Shown in pieces: positions 53,414 to 61,317 of a stretch of 64,000 bases of DNA. Each line of letters opens with the position of its first letter. The first letter of the stretch is position 1. The stretch is taken from the NCBI GenBank assembly GCA_913020115.1, contig CAJWBQ010000019.1, forward strand, positions 1-64,000, read 5' to 3'. The position numbers were made by a program, and so were the translations under genes. The notes under the pieces are model-generated. The model was not told the origin of the DNA. It ran no database searches and saw only the letters and a program-made list of their open reading frames with translations. This DNA comes from an uncultured Cellvibrionales bacterium (GTDB taxonomy: Bacteria; Pseudomonadota; Gammaproteobacteria; Pseudomonadales; Cellvibrionaceae).

Positions 53414-54322
53414 ATGAGAAATTCATCACGCAGACGTTTCATCAGGGAATTCGCAGGGGGGGCCGCATTATTTGGCACTTTATCAATGCTTTCCAACCTG
53501 GTCAACGCAAGCAGTCGTGGCCCCAATAATAGAGCGCCCGCTATGTTCATTGGCCACGGCGACCCAATGAATGCTACAAAAAATAACGCGGCAACCGATG
53601 AGTGGGAAAGAATTGCCAAGCTGCTTAGTACTCGTGATCGCCCCGTGGCTATTCTTTGCGTTTCAGCGCATTGGGAAAGTACAAAAACCATGGTATCAAC
53701 CGTTGCCAGCCCAGAACTGATTTACGATTTTTATGGTTTTCCAAAATTTATGTACGAATTGAAATACCCCGCACCGGGGTTTCCCCAAAGTAATGCATTG
53801 CTCAACAACGCACTAAGCGGGGAAAGTATTTCAGAAGACCCAAAACGCGGATTAGACCACGGAGCGTGGTCCGTGCTTTCACGGCTATTTCCTGACGCGG
53901 ACATTCCGGTATTTCAGGTAAGTTTGGCCCGTTCAATGAGCGCAGAGGAGCATTACAGCCTGGCAAAACAGATCAGTATTTTGCGGGACAAAGGCGTGAT
54001 GATTATTGGCAGCGGCAACCTAACCCACAACATGCGCTCTTGGCAGAGAGATTCTTCACTGGGCCAAACTCACCTTGTGCATGACTGGGCAGAAGCGTTC
54101 GACCAAGCTGTTGCCGAAGCAATTACAAAGGGCGATCACAAAACTTTGATAAGAATTGCTCAGCAAAAACCTTCATTGTTCCTTTTGGCGCACCCCACAT
54201 CGGAACATTATCTACCAATAATTTATGCTCTAGGGGCTCAACACAAGAACGATAACCTAGAATTTTTTGCAGAAACATTTGAGGAAGGGTCGTTTTCTAT
54301 GCGCTCCTTCTTACTCAGTTGA
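53414..54322 (+). CDS. Tat-exported extradiol dioxygenase, LigB/YgiD (DODA) type
   Basis: The 302-residue protein starts MRNSSRRRFIREFAGGAALF, a Tat signal with the twin arginine in SRRRFIR, so it is exported folded, with its metal. The body matches E. coli YgiD (4,5-DOPA dioxygenase): AMFIGHGDPMNA (His48), CVSAHWEST (His86), YDFYGFPKFMYELKYPAPG, GLDHGAWSVL (His149), SGNLTHNM and a late TSEHYLP. Characterised members open catechols such as DOPA with one metal ion. Cytosolic YgiD lacks a Tat signal, so periplasmic ring cleavage is unusual. AAGGAAG precedes the ATG at 53414; the longer frame from 53294 overlaps the previous gene and is rejected. Confidence 0.9.
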   Translation: MRNSSRRRFIREFAGGAALFGTLSMLSNLVNASSRGPNNRAPAMFIGHGDPMNATKNNAATDEWERIAKLLSTRDRPVAILCVSAHWESTKTMVSTVASPELIYDFYGFPKFMYELKYPAPGFPQSNALLNNALSGESISEDPKRGLDHGAWSVLSRLFPDADIPVFQVSLARSMSAEEHYSLAKQISILRDKGVMIIGSGNLTHNMRSWQRDSSLGQTHLVHDWAEAFDQAVAEAITKGDHKTLIRIAQQKPSLFLLAHPTSEHYLPIIYALGAQHKNDNLEFFAETFEEGSFSMRSFLLS

Positions 54323-54334
54323 ACCCTAGGGTTC
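54321..54334. promoter_or_regulatory. Perfect 14-bp palindrome at the dioxygenase stop codon
   Basis: GAACCCTAGGGTTC is self-complementary and overlaps the stop codon, 71 bases before DUF6152 paralogue 2. It could be an operator or simply chance. Confidence 0.35.
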
Positions 54335-54404
54335 TAGGCACCAAATTTCGATACTAATTTAAACAACATAACCAATAAATTCGACATAAACAGTAGGAAC
54401 TATC

Positions 54405-55511
54405 ATGTATAGACTAATACTTGCATTCTATATTCTTCTCGCAACATCAGTGGCACAAGGTCACCACTCACGAGCTGGGTACAATCTTGACAAAGTTGTT
54501 ACCGTCAAGGGTACAGTCACTAAGGTGCTGTGGCGAAATCCACATCCGTACTATCGGATCGAGTCAGTTAATGCCCAAGGGGTTACCGAAACCTGGCAGT
54601 TTGAAGGTTTTGCCGTCTCGGCCTATGTCAAGGTTGGGTGGCTAAAGGATACCGTAAAGGTAGGCGACACCGTCACTATGATCGGCTCACCCAACAAGAA
54701 AAATGGCCAACGAAAGGCAGGTAAACAGTCAGGTTTATTGAGCAGAATTATCCAAGAAAGCGGCAAAATATTGGATGCTAACCCACCCGAAAATGCGCCG
54801 AAATCTGTTGCCCAAGAATCAGACGAGGAAGAACAGCGAGAGAGTGAATACAGCGACAAAATCATGGAAACCAAAGGTACTCATGATTTTTCCGGTAATT
54901 GGCATTTCTTTGTCAATAACGAAGAAGGTCAAACTGGCGGTTTTGAGCCCCCTAGATCTTGGCCTCTAAGTCCCACGGGGCAAAAGCAAGTAGACAACTT
55001 CGAACTCAAAAATGACCCGTTTTACCAGTGCATTAACTTCGGCCACCCACGACTTGTAGAATGGGTTTGGGCTCGCCGCTGGACTCGTCTAGACGATCGT
55101 ATAGAAATTGAAACCGAGATGTCAGCGCCAAACCAAAAACGAACTATTTGGTTAGATGGCCGCAAAAAGCCGGCAAATTTTGTAGCGAGTGATATTGGGT
55201 TTTCTACAGGAAGTTTCGACGAGAATGGAACCCTAACCGTAGTGACAACAGGCTATAGCGCCACACCTTGGGGAACAATTATTGGCCTCGATTCCAGCGA
55301 TCAAAAACGCGTGGTCGCGAAATACAACCTAAGTAACGGTAGCCCAAAAACCGGCTACACTCGCATGGTTTTCGAAATGACAATTGAGGATCCAGTATAT
55401 CTGGACAAACCAGTCAAGCGCTGGGGAGCATACGACCTTGCACCTGAGCATGAATATGTTCCATTTAGCTGTGATGCAGAAGCGTCCAGTGCGCACTTGG
55501 AATACGAATAG
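54405..55511 (+). CDS. Secreted DUF6152-type protein, paralogue 2
   Basis: The 368-residue protein has a signal peptide to be cut after Gly19 (AQG), giving a mature end HHSRAGY. Its DUF6152-like domain keeps GTVTKVLWRNPHPYYRI and VGDTVTMIGSPNKKNGQR. The second domain keeps THDFSGNWHFFV, QCINFGHPRLVEW, RTIWLDGRKKPANF, DIGFSTGSFDENG and the end SCDAEASSAHLEYE, close to paralogues 1 and 3. It comes 82 bases after the Tat-exported dioxygenase and is followed after a strong hairpin by paralogue 3, so a tandem duplication is likely. Function unknown. Confidence 0.83.
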   Translation: MYRLILAFYILLATSVAQGHHSRAGYNLDKVVTVKGTVTKVLWRNPHPYYRIESVNAQGVTETWQFEGFAVSAYVKVGWLKDTVKVGDTVTMIGSPNKKNGQRKAGKQSGLLSRIIQESGKILDANPPENAPKSVAQESDEEEQRESEYSDKIMETKGTHDFSGNWHFFVNNEEGQTGGFEPPRSWPLSPTGQKQVDNFELKNDPFYQCINFGHPRLVEWVWARRWTRLDDRIEIETEMSAPNQKRTIWLDGRKKPANFVASDIGFSTGSFDENGTLTVVTTGYSATPWGTIIGLDSSDQKRVVAKYNLSNGSPKTGYTRMVFEMTIEDPVYLDKPVKRWGAYDLAPEHEYVPFSCDAEASSAHLEYE

Positions 55512-55533
55512 AAGTTCTACCAACAATAAAATC

Positions 55534-55562
55534 TCGGGCAAGGCCATATTGGTCTTGCCCGA
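55534..55562 (+). terminator. Strong hairpin between DUF6152 paralogues 2 and 3
   Basis: A 12-bp stem with one G-T pair (TCGGGCAAGGCC / GGTCTTGCCCGA) and a 5-base loop lies 23 bases after paralogue 2. There is no T run, so it may be a partial terminator or a transcript-processing and stabilising hairpin. Confidence 0.5.
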
Positions 55563-55620
55563 ACTGAAATAGGTCCGATCATACAGTCCCTGCCAGCCAC
55601 ACGGGTATGATTCCTAGGCC

Positions 55621-55642
55621 TAATCAGTAAGATAATTGATTA
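55621..55642. promoter_or_regulatory. Inverted repeat before DUF6152 paralogue 3
   Basis: TAATCA and TGATTA are separated by ten bases directly upstream of the paralogue 3 start codon (55656); a possible operator. Confidence 0.3.
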
Positions 55643-55655
55643 AGCGAGGCTCAAG

Positions 55656-56765
55656 ATGTCTAAACCGACACTGCTATTACTATTTTTTTTCATGTTTGCA
55701 ACGGTTGTACAAGCCCATCACTCCCGTACCGCATTTGATCTCAACAATGAGATTAGTGTTCAGGGCACGGTCATAAAAGTACGATGGAGAAATCCTCATG
55801 TACGTTATGTTCTGGAAGTTATCAATAAGGAAGGCATAACAGAGACGTGGGCCTTTGACGGCCATTCGATCACTGGCCTACAACAAATGGGGTGGTCTAA
55901 AGACACCGTTAAAGTAGGTGATGAGATTACTCTGAAAGCTTTTCCAAATAACAAAAATTCTAGCCGAGGCCCCGATATGCAATCGGGCCTATACAGCCGG
56001 GTAATTTTATCTAATGGAACAATGGTTCCTCCTCTCGAAGGCGCTGAGGCACCCAAGGCAGAGCCACAATCGCTAACAGAAGAAGAAGGTAAAACAAAGG
56101 AAAAGAAGAATGTTTTTGGCGAGTATGACGTTCCGAGTTCCAAAGATTTTAGTGGCACCTGGGAATACTATTTAACCTTGGATGAAGTACTTATCCTCGG
56201 CAAAGGAATCACCCACCCCTGGCCGCTATCAGATGAAGGAAAGAGAAATTACGCAAAGTATGACGCCAGTGACGACCCTGCATTTTCTTGTAAAGAGTAC
56301 GGTTCACCGCAGATAATTTTCGATCTTTACGGCCGAAACTGGACTCGATTCGATAACCGTTTTGAAATTCAGACCGAAGGCAAAGATACTGAGCACCGCA
56401 CCATTTGGCTTGACGGGCGAACGAAACCGAAAGACTACACGCCAAACCCCGTTGGCTTCTCAACAGGTAAATTTGATGAATACGGCACTCTCGTTGTGAC
56501 AACTAGTGGCTTTCCAGCTACTCGCTGGGGAATCGATTACGGACTGGATTCCAGTAACCAAAAACGTTTAACTGAGCGCTATACACTCACAAATGGCCGA
56601 AAGCTAGGGGGCACAAGAATGTTTGTTGAAGTGCTTGTTGAAGACCCTGTCTACCTAGAAAAACCTTTTTCAATCCACGGAGTTTTTAACCTCACCGAAA
56701 AGAGGGAGTTTCCAGCTGCCAACTGTGACCCTGAAACCGCAAGCGCTCACTTGGAATATGAATAG
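55656..56765 (+). CDS. Secreted DUF6152-type protein, paralogue 3
   Basis: The 369-residue protein has a signal peptide with cleavage after Ala20 (VQA), giving HHSRTAFDL. Its first domain holds GTVIKVRWRNPHVRYVL and VGDEITLKAFPNNKNSSR; the second holds SKDFSGTWEYYLTL, SCKEYGSPQIIFD, RTIWLDGRTKPKDY, PVGFSTGKFDEYG and the end NCDPETASAHLEYE. It is most like paralogues 1 and 2. An internal acidic/basic linker (residues 125-150) separates the domains. The DOPA 4,5-dioxygenase-type gene starts six bases after its stop, so these two are clearly cotranscribed and may work on one compound. Confidence 0.83.
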   Translation: MSKPTLLLLFFFMFATVVQAHHSRTAFDLNNEISVQGTVIKVRWRNPHVRYVLEVINKEGITETWAFDGHSITGLQQMGWSKDTVKVGDEITLKAFPNNKNSSRGPDMQSGLYSRVILSNGTMVPPLEGAEAPKAEPQSLTEEEGKTKEKKNVFGEYDVPSSKDFSGTWEYYLTLDEVLILGKGITHPWPLSDEGKRNYAKYDASDDPAFSCKEYGSPQIIFDLYGRNWTRFDNRFEIQTEGKDTEHRTIWLDGRTKPKDYTPNPVGFSTGKFDEYGTLVVTTSGFPATRWGIDYGLDSSNQKRLTERYTLTNGRKLGGTRMFVEVLVEDPVYLEKPFSIHGVFNLTEKREFPAANCDPETASAHLEYE

Positions 56766-56771
56766 CCACTT

Positions 56772-57119
56772 ATGACCATTCGCCCAAGCAATCGTTATAC
56801 GAACTATCATGCTCACCTCTATTTCGACAAAGATAGTGTTGAGCGTGCTAGCTTCATAGGGCAGGAAGCTAAGCGTTTATTTTCAATAAATTTAGGCAGG
56901 GTCCATCGAAAACTCCTTGGGCCTCACCCAAATTGGAGCTGCCAATTAGCATTCAATTGCCATCAGTTCAACGAACTAATTCCTTGGTTGGAAACCCACC
57001 GTGGAGGCCTATCGATACTTGTTCATGGCTTGACAGGAGAAGACTTGGCCGACCACACTAAACACGCAACTTGGCTGGGAGAAGAGTTGAATTTAAAGCT
57101 TGAATATTTTAGTTATTAG
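56772..57119 (+). CDS. DOPA 4,5-dioxygenase family protein
   Basis: The 115-residue protein matches the small DOPA 4,5-dioxygenase family first known from betalain synthesis in fungi: NYHAHLYFDKDS (His13, His15), LGPHPNWSCQLAF, HRGGLSILVHGLTGEDLADHT and a final LGEELNLKLEYF. These cofactor-free-looking small enzymes open the ring of DOPA or other catechols at an extradiol bond. No signal peptide is present, so it acts in the cytosol, unlike the secreted DUF6152 protein encoded six bases upstream. It is unrelated in sequence to the two LigB-type dioxygenases nearby. Confidence 0.88.
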   Translation: MTIRPSNRYTNYHAHLYFDKDSVERASFIGQEAKRLFSINLGRVHRKLLGPHPNWSCQLAFNCHQFNELIPWLETHRGGLSILVHGLTGEDLADHTKHATWLGEELNLKLEYFSY

Positions 57120-57180
57120 ATGCGACAAATTGAATCATCAGCATCTATATTTTTTACATTACAAAGGAAATATAGTAGCG

Positions 57181-57954
57181 TTATTCTGAAGAAAGCATTT
57201 CTTTCAATGACTCAACAATCTCTAACGACGACCGCTTTAGAAGCTCCAAATATTCCGCGGCTATAGTGTCGTTAAAACAGCTAGAAAATATCGAAAGCCC
57301 TATCACGCCAATCACTTCCTTATTGTATTTTATAGGCAAAGCCATATGGGTAGATTCCCCTCGTTTACCGATACGTAATCCGTAACCACGCAATCGAACT
57401 TCAGATATAAAGTTTTTAATCTTAAGTTCGTCTTGAAGAATTAAATCTTCTTGCAACTCATCATTACGCAGAGCCTCTAAGATTTCGTCACGCTGCTCCT
57501 TTTCACAAAAGCTTAGAAAGGCCTGACCCATTGCACTTTTGAAGAGTTTGAAACGTTTATTAACTGTGGATCCTTGTAGTACAAACTCAGAATAAGGACG
57601 AGTAGAATATTGAACAACTATAGCGTTGTAATCAAATATCCCTATCGCTACTGGCCATTTAACGTCGCGTGTGATTTTCCTTGCCACCGGCACACTTGCT
57701 TGCATTAACCATGCTTCATTGCCGTAACCAGAAGACAAAGACAATACCTTTTCGGTAAGCATGTAAACGCTCCGATCTATATCTTTTGTAACAAATCCAC
57801 AATTCATTAATGTTGCAAGAATACGGTGCACCGTAGGTTTAGGAAGACCGGTCATGCGATAAAGATCGCTGATAGTTGAGAGGCGATGCTGGTTCATCGA
57901 GCTGATGATCGAAAGCGCTCTAGCGATGGGTTCTATAACATCTGAAGAAGACAT
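57181..57954 (-). CDS. IclR-family transcriptional regulator
   Basis: The 257-residue protein begins MSSSDVIEPIARALSIISSM and has the IclR winged helix (STISDLYRMTGLPKPTVHRIL, residues about 25-45), then a GAF-like effector domain with MGQAFLSFCEKEQRDEIL and GESTHMALPIKYN. The ATG at 57954 is the family start; the frame upstream opens with a TTG and adds no homologous sequence. IclR regulators often govern aromatic catabolism (PcaR, PobR, MhpR). It is divergent from DUF6152 paralogue 4 and the meta-cleavage operon, which are its likely targets, and convergent with the DUF6152/DOPA dioxygenase genes. Confidence 0.93.
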   Translation of the reverse strand: MSSSDVIEPIARALSIISSMNQHRLSTISDLYRMTGLPKPTVHRILATLMNCGFVTKDIDRSVYMLTEKVLSLSSGYGNEAWLMQASVPVARKITRDVKWPVAIGIFDYNAIVVQYSTRPYSEFVLQGSTVNKRFKLFKSAMGQAFLSFCEKEQRDEILEALRNDELQEDLILQDELKIKNFISEVRLRGYGLRIGKRGESTHMALPIKYNKEVIGVIGLSIFSSCFNDTIAAEYLELLKRSSLEIVESLKEMLSSE

Positions 57955-58275
57955 AAATACAAGCCACTTAATTGAAAAAATTAGTTTGATTAACAACTAT
58001 TTTACTTAGATTATTATATTAAAAATCGAACACTTTTGGAACGCTTAAAGCGATAATACCGGTCTAAATAGTGCACTTTAATCGCATGGATATCAGGTTC
58101 CTTATAGCCTTATTATTCCGCAAGACGAAACCCACAGGTTCAAGAGGTTTTATGGCAATATTGTCTGTGTTTAAATGACACGCAGTCATAATAATATACA
58201 CCGCCACAGAAATTATGGGACTCTACCTGAGTTCACGTTAACACTATCCATCATTAATTTGCCGGAGAAAAACGC
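57955..58275. promoter_or_regulatory. Divergent control region, IclR versus DUF6152 paralogue 4
   Basis: This AT-rich 321-base gap has no gene. It holds an interrupted palindrome CGCTTaAAGCG (58042-58052) and, just before it, a direct repeat GAACaCTT/GAACgCTT at an 11-base step; both are candidate IclR sites. A weak promoter-like pair, TTGATT (57986) and GATTAT (58009), could drive the plus strand. Confidence 0.35.
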
Positions 58276-59505
58276 ATGCGAATCGCGATACACACACTGC
58301 TGAGTTTATACCTGCTATTAGTCACACTTACGGTGCAAGCTCATCACTCAGCTGTTGTCTTCAATTTTAAAGAAAGTATAAGTGTCACGGGAAAGGTGAC
58401 CCGCCTACTCTGGAGGAGCCCTCACGTTGCAATCAATCTTGAGGTGCTTAACGAAAAAGGGGAAGTAGAGCTGTGGAAACTCGAGTCCTATTCCATTCAT
58501 GCATTAGTCGCCCGCGGGTGGAAAAAGTCGGATGTTAAAAAAGGCGAGATTATCACCGCGCAAATTAATCCGCTCAAGAGCGGAAAACCTGGAGGCGTAT
58601 TGCAGTGGGTGACTCTGGCAGACGATCGAGTTCTGCCCATACATAAAGATTCTCCGCAAGGTAATAAAGCCGTTAAAGTTCAAGTGAATTCCGACAAGCC
58701 CATCTACCGTAGTACTGAGTCAGCTGTCGATATGGCGATACGCCGCAGTGCAGAACTCAAGCGCGAAAAAAAGTGGCGGCCGGAACTTCCACTCGTCAAT
58801 AAGGTAGGGGGACCAGGTGCGCTCGACCCAGACAACCTAAAGAAAAGTCGCCCCGCCCCACCTTTCGACATGACAGGCGTGTGGGAATATCGCGCCGAGG
58901 AGGAACGAGCTAAAGAATTTGGGGCAAATTCCTGGGATTTTTACCCTATTCCAAAACTGACGCCAAAAGCCCAAGCCGTTTATGATGAATACAAAAACGC
59001 GACCGCTCAAGGCAAGCGAGTCATGGACCCACACGCTCAGTGCTACCCTCCTGGACAGCCAGCTTTGATGACACGATACGGTGCATTTATGGCGATTCAA
59101 GAACCGACCGCGGTCTATATAGTGCATCGTTTTAACAACAGCTTCCGGACAATTCATACAGACGGCCGAGGTCATGTGGATGAAGATGTACGTCAGGAAA
59201 CTTACAATGGCGATGCTATTGGTCGCTGGGAGAACAATTCACTCGAAGTAGATCTTGTCGGCTTTGGCTCTCCAGAGCACTGGATTATGGACGGCATTCA
59301 GATCGGTGAAAAATTCCATATGACTGAGCATATTGAAATGCTAAATCAGGGCAACACACTGATGATTGAGATGACCTTCGTTGACCCAGAAAACTGGATT
59401 GGAGAATGGAAGCATACTAAATTCTATGATCGTCTACTCAATATGGACATCGAGGAAGCCTCCTGTATCTCTGCACTAGACAATACCGCTCTACCAGAAA
59501 TGTAA
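58276..59505 (+). CDS. Secreted DUF6152-type protein, paralogue 4 (divergent)
   Basis: The 409-residue protein has a signal peptide with cleavage after Ala22 (VQA), giving HHSAVVFNF. Its DUF6152-like domain keeps GKVTRLLWRSPHVAI, with Ser in place of the Asn of the other copies, but the second domain differs: PPFDMTGVWEYRAE, DPHAQCYPPGQPALM, RTIHTDGRGHVDED and a C-terminus without the SAHLE end. It is thus an older relative. An ATG with CCGGAG before it is the start. It lies between the divergent IclR gene and the meta-cleavage operon, 280 bases before the latter, with a hairpin after its stop. Confidence 0.83.
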   Translation: MRIAIHTLLSLYLLLVTLTVQAHHSAVVFNFKESISVTGKVTRLLWRSPHVAINLEVLNEKGEVELWKLESYSIHALVARGWKKSDVKKGEIITAQINPLKSGKPGGVLQWVTLADDRVLPIHKDSPQGNKAVKVQVNSDKPIYRSTESAVDMAIRRSAELKREKKWRPELPLVNKVGGPGALDPDNLKKSRPAPPFDMTGVWEYRAEEERAKEFGANSWDFYPIPKLTPKAQAVYDEYKNATAQGKRVMDPHAQCYPPGQPALMTRYGAFMAIQEPTAVYIVHRFNNSFRTIHTDGRGHVDEDVRQETYNGDAIGRWENNSLEVDLVGFGSPEHWIMDGIQIGEKFHMTEHIEMLNQGNTLMIEMTFVDPENWIGEWKHTKFYDRLLNMDIEEASCISALDNTALPEM

Positions 59506-59511
59506 TAACAC

Positions 59512-59548
59512 ACAGGGCTGCCTAAATTTTCTATGGCGGCAGCCCTGT
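59512..59548 (+). terminator. Hairpin after DUF6152 paralogue 4
   Basis: ACAGGGCTGCC and GGCAGCCCTGT form a perfect 11-bp stem with a 15-base loop, seven bases after the stop codon. No T run follows. Confidence 0.55.
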
Positions 59549-59785
59549 CAGTGTGCACCAGCCACTATCAGTTTATTTTCATTATAGACGTCCTGAATAT
59601 CAAAAGTTCACTGAGCTCACCTCCCACTCAGCTATACGCCTCCTCCTAAAAATGGATTTTTGCTGAGTAAGGCATAAATATCTACGTTTCACTAAGCGGA
59701 ACGGCCATCCTATTATCTTGTACCAGAGCGCTGTTTGGTGGAACATTTCGTCTCCCTACCAATACATCTCAGACAAGAGGCTCTC

Positions 59786-60790
59786 GTGAAACTGGCAAGT
59801 ATTAGCTACAAAGGAACAGATTGCATTGCTGTGGCAATCGACGATACGAATGTGATCGACATCAGAGATGCTATGATTGCGGCGTTTGGGAACGACACTG
59901 AAATACCGGTAGATATGAATCACCTACTGCTGCAGGGCGACGCTGGCATGGCAAAGCTGTCTTCAGCGCTTGATTCAGCACGGTCTAATCCAGAAACCGT
60001 TACCTTCATTCCTATTTCAGATGTCAGCTGGCGCGCGCCCGTTCGCAAACCTGGAAAGATCTGCGGCGTGGCGATGAATAACTCCGCCAGTAATGGTCGA
60101 AAGATTAGCGCTCCCGATCACCCAGCGTTCTTTCTCAAGCCTGCTTCTTGCCTCATTGGCCATGCAGAGGCGATCACCATAAGAAGCTACTATGGTAGCG
60201 TACACCCAGAACCTGAATTGGCCGTTATCATTGGCACGACAATGCGCGATGTTGACGCCGAAAATGCTATGGATTACATCGCAGGCTATAGCGTGATGAA
60301 TGACATAACCGGCAACGGTATGCGCGCTGAAGACCTTTTCCAATACTGGGCAATTTATGCCCAGGAAGACGACCCAGATAAGACCCGCCGCGTAGAACAA
60401 CACCTTTCATACGCGGGGCGTTATAAAGGCACGGATACGTTTGGTGTTCTCGGCCCCTGGCTTGTCACCAAAGATGAAATCAGCGACCCCGATAATTTGG
60501 CCGTCGAGTGCAAGGTTGCCGGCGAAATTATCGCCGAAGATAGTACTCGCTATTACAATTATAGAGTCGCTGAGTTAATCAGTTTTATTAGTCAGTTTCA
60601 TACTTTACACCCCGGCGATATTATCTCCTGCGGCACAGCCTTTAAAGCTTCGGCCAATCGTAAATCTATTCATAATGCCAATTTTCAGCAGGTTTCGGGG
60701 CCGGTTTCGGTTACCATTGAAGGCCTAGGCACACAGGAAAATCCAGTTGTCGTTGAAAACAGGACTATAGGAAAATGGCGATTGAGTTAG
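59786..60790 (+). CDS. Fumarylacetoacetate hydrolase family protein
   Basis: The 334-residue protein belongs to the FAH family: KICGVAMNNSASNGR, FFLKPASCLIGH, VHPEPELAVIIG with the metal-binding Glu residues, DYIAGYSVMNDIT and LHPGDIISCGTAFK. Members hydrolyse or hydrate the dicarbonyl products of ring cleavage. I start at the GTG at 59786 because AGAGG lies five bases upstream and the protein then begins MKLASISYKG, the usual family start. It is the first gene of the meta-cleavage operon: its stop overlaps the start of the NTF2-like gene by 16 bases. It would act after the MhpB-type dioxygenase encoded downstream. Confidence 0.93.
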   Translation: MKLASISYKGTDCIAVAIDDTNVIDIRDAMIAAFGNDTEIPVDMNHLLLQGDAGMAKLSSALDSARSNPETVTFIPISDVSWRAPVRKPGKICGVAMNNSASNGRKISAPDHPAFFLKPASCLIGHAEAITIRSYYGSVHPEPELAVIIGTTMRDVDAENAMDYIAGYSVMNDITGNGMRAEDLFQYWAIYAQEDDPDKTRRVEQHLSYAGRYKGTDTFGVLGPWLVTKDEISDPDNLAVECKVAGEIIAEDSTRYYNYRVAELISFISQFHTLHPGDIISCGTAFKASANRKSIHNANFQQVSGPVSVTIEGLGTQENPVVVENRTIGKWRLS

Positions 60791-61248
60791 ATAGGCTCGC
60801 CCATCTAGAAGCGATATTGGCGATACAGGATTTAAATACAAATTTTTGTCATTATTTAGATCACGGTGAGATCGACAAACTAATTGCTTTATTTACCGTC
60901 GACGCGAATTACTCTCATGGCACTCGGCTTAGCATTGGCATCGCACAGATACGTCAGCTTTTTTTCCAGCGCGCAAGCGCTGGAACGCGCACCGCTCGAC
61001 ATATGTACAGTGGTTTAAAAGTCGACTTTGTCGGCCCCACCGTCGCTACAGGCCACAGCGTTTGCATGACTTTCGCAGACAATTCGCGCCCGCCAATTAG
61101 CCCAGCGACACCATTTCTGGTGGCGGATTTTTTCGACGAATATGTTCGTGAATCCGATGGCCGCTGGTTGATAGCGAAGCGCCACATTGAGCGAATTTTT
61201 GTAGATTCAAAAAACAACGGCCCAATAGGGCAACCGGCCAACAGTTAA
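60775..61248 (+). CDS. SnoaL/NTF2-like protein, ring-degradation associated
   Basis: The 157-residue protein has the SnoaL-like NTF2 fold pattern: LEAILAIQDLNTNFCHYLDHGEIDKLIALFTVDANYSHG, RTARHMYSGLKVDFVG, and a final strand region with RWLIAKRHIERIFV. Such small proteins act as dehydratases, isomerases or hydroxylase helpers, and several sit next to aromatic or polyketide genes. The start overlaps the last 16 bases of the FAH gene, so translation is coupled. Its exact step in the pathway is not known. Confidence 0.88.
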   Translation: MAIELDRLAHLEAILAIQDLNTNFCHYLDHGEIDKLIALFTVDANYSHGTRLSIGIAQIRQLFFQRASAGTRTARHMYSGLKVDFVGPTVATGHSVCMTFADNSRPPISPATPFLVADFFDEYVRESDGRWLIAKRHIERIFVDSKNNGPIGQPANS

Positions 61249-61317
61249 TTTTCAGCTATATTGCATCACAGATAATTGGTGTCCCGGTTATATTGCTACG
61301 GCATCTAGGAGAAATAC

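Noticed and set aside
58036-59745. Recurring GGAAC(G/A) words near the IclR and meta-cleavage operon promoters as IclR sites
   Set aside because: Six bases are too few; the flanks do not agree and no dyad symmetry is shared between the copies.
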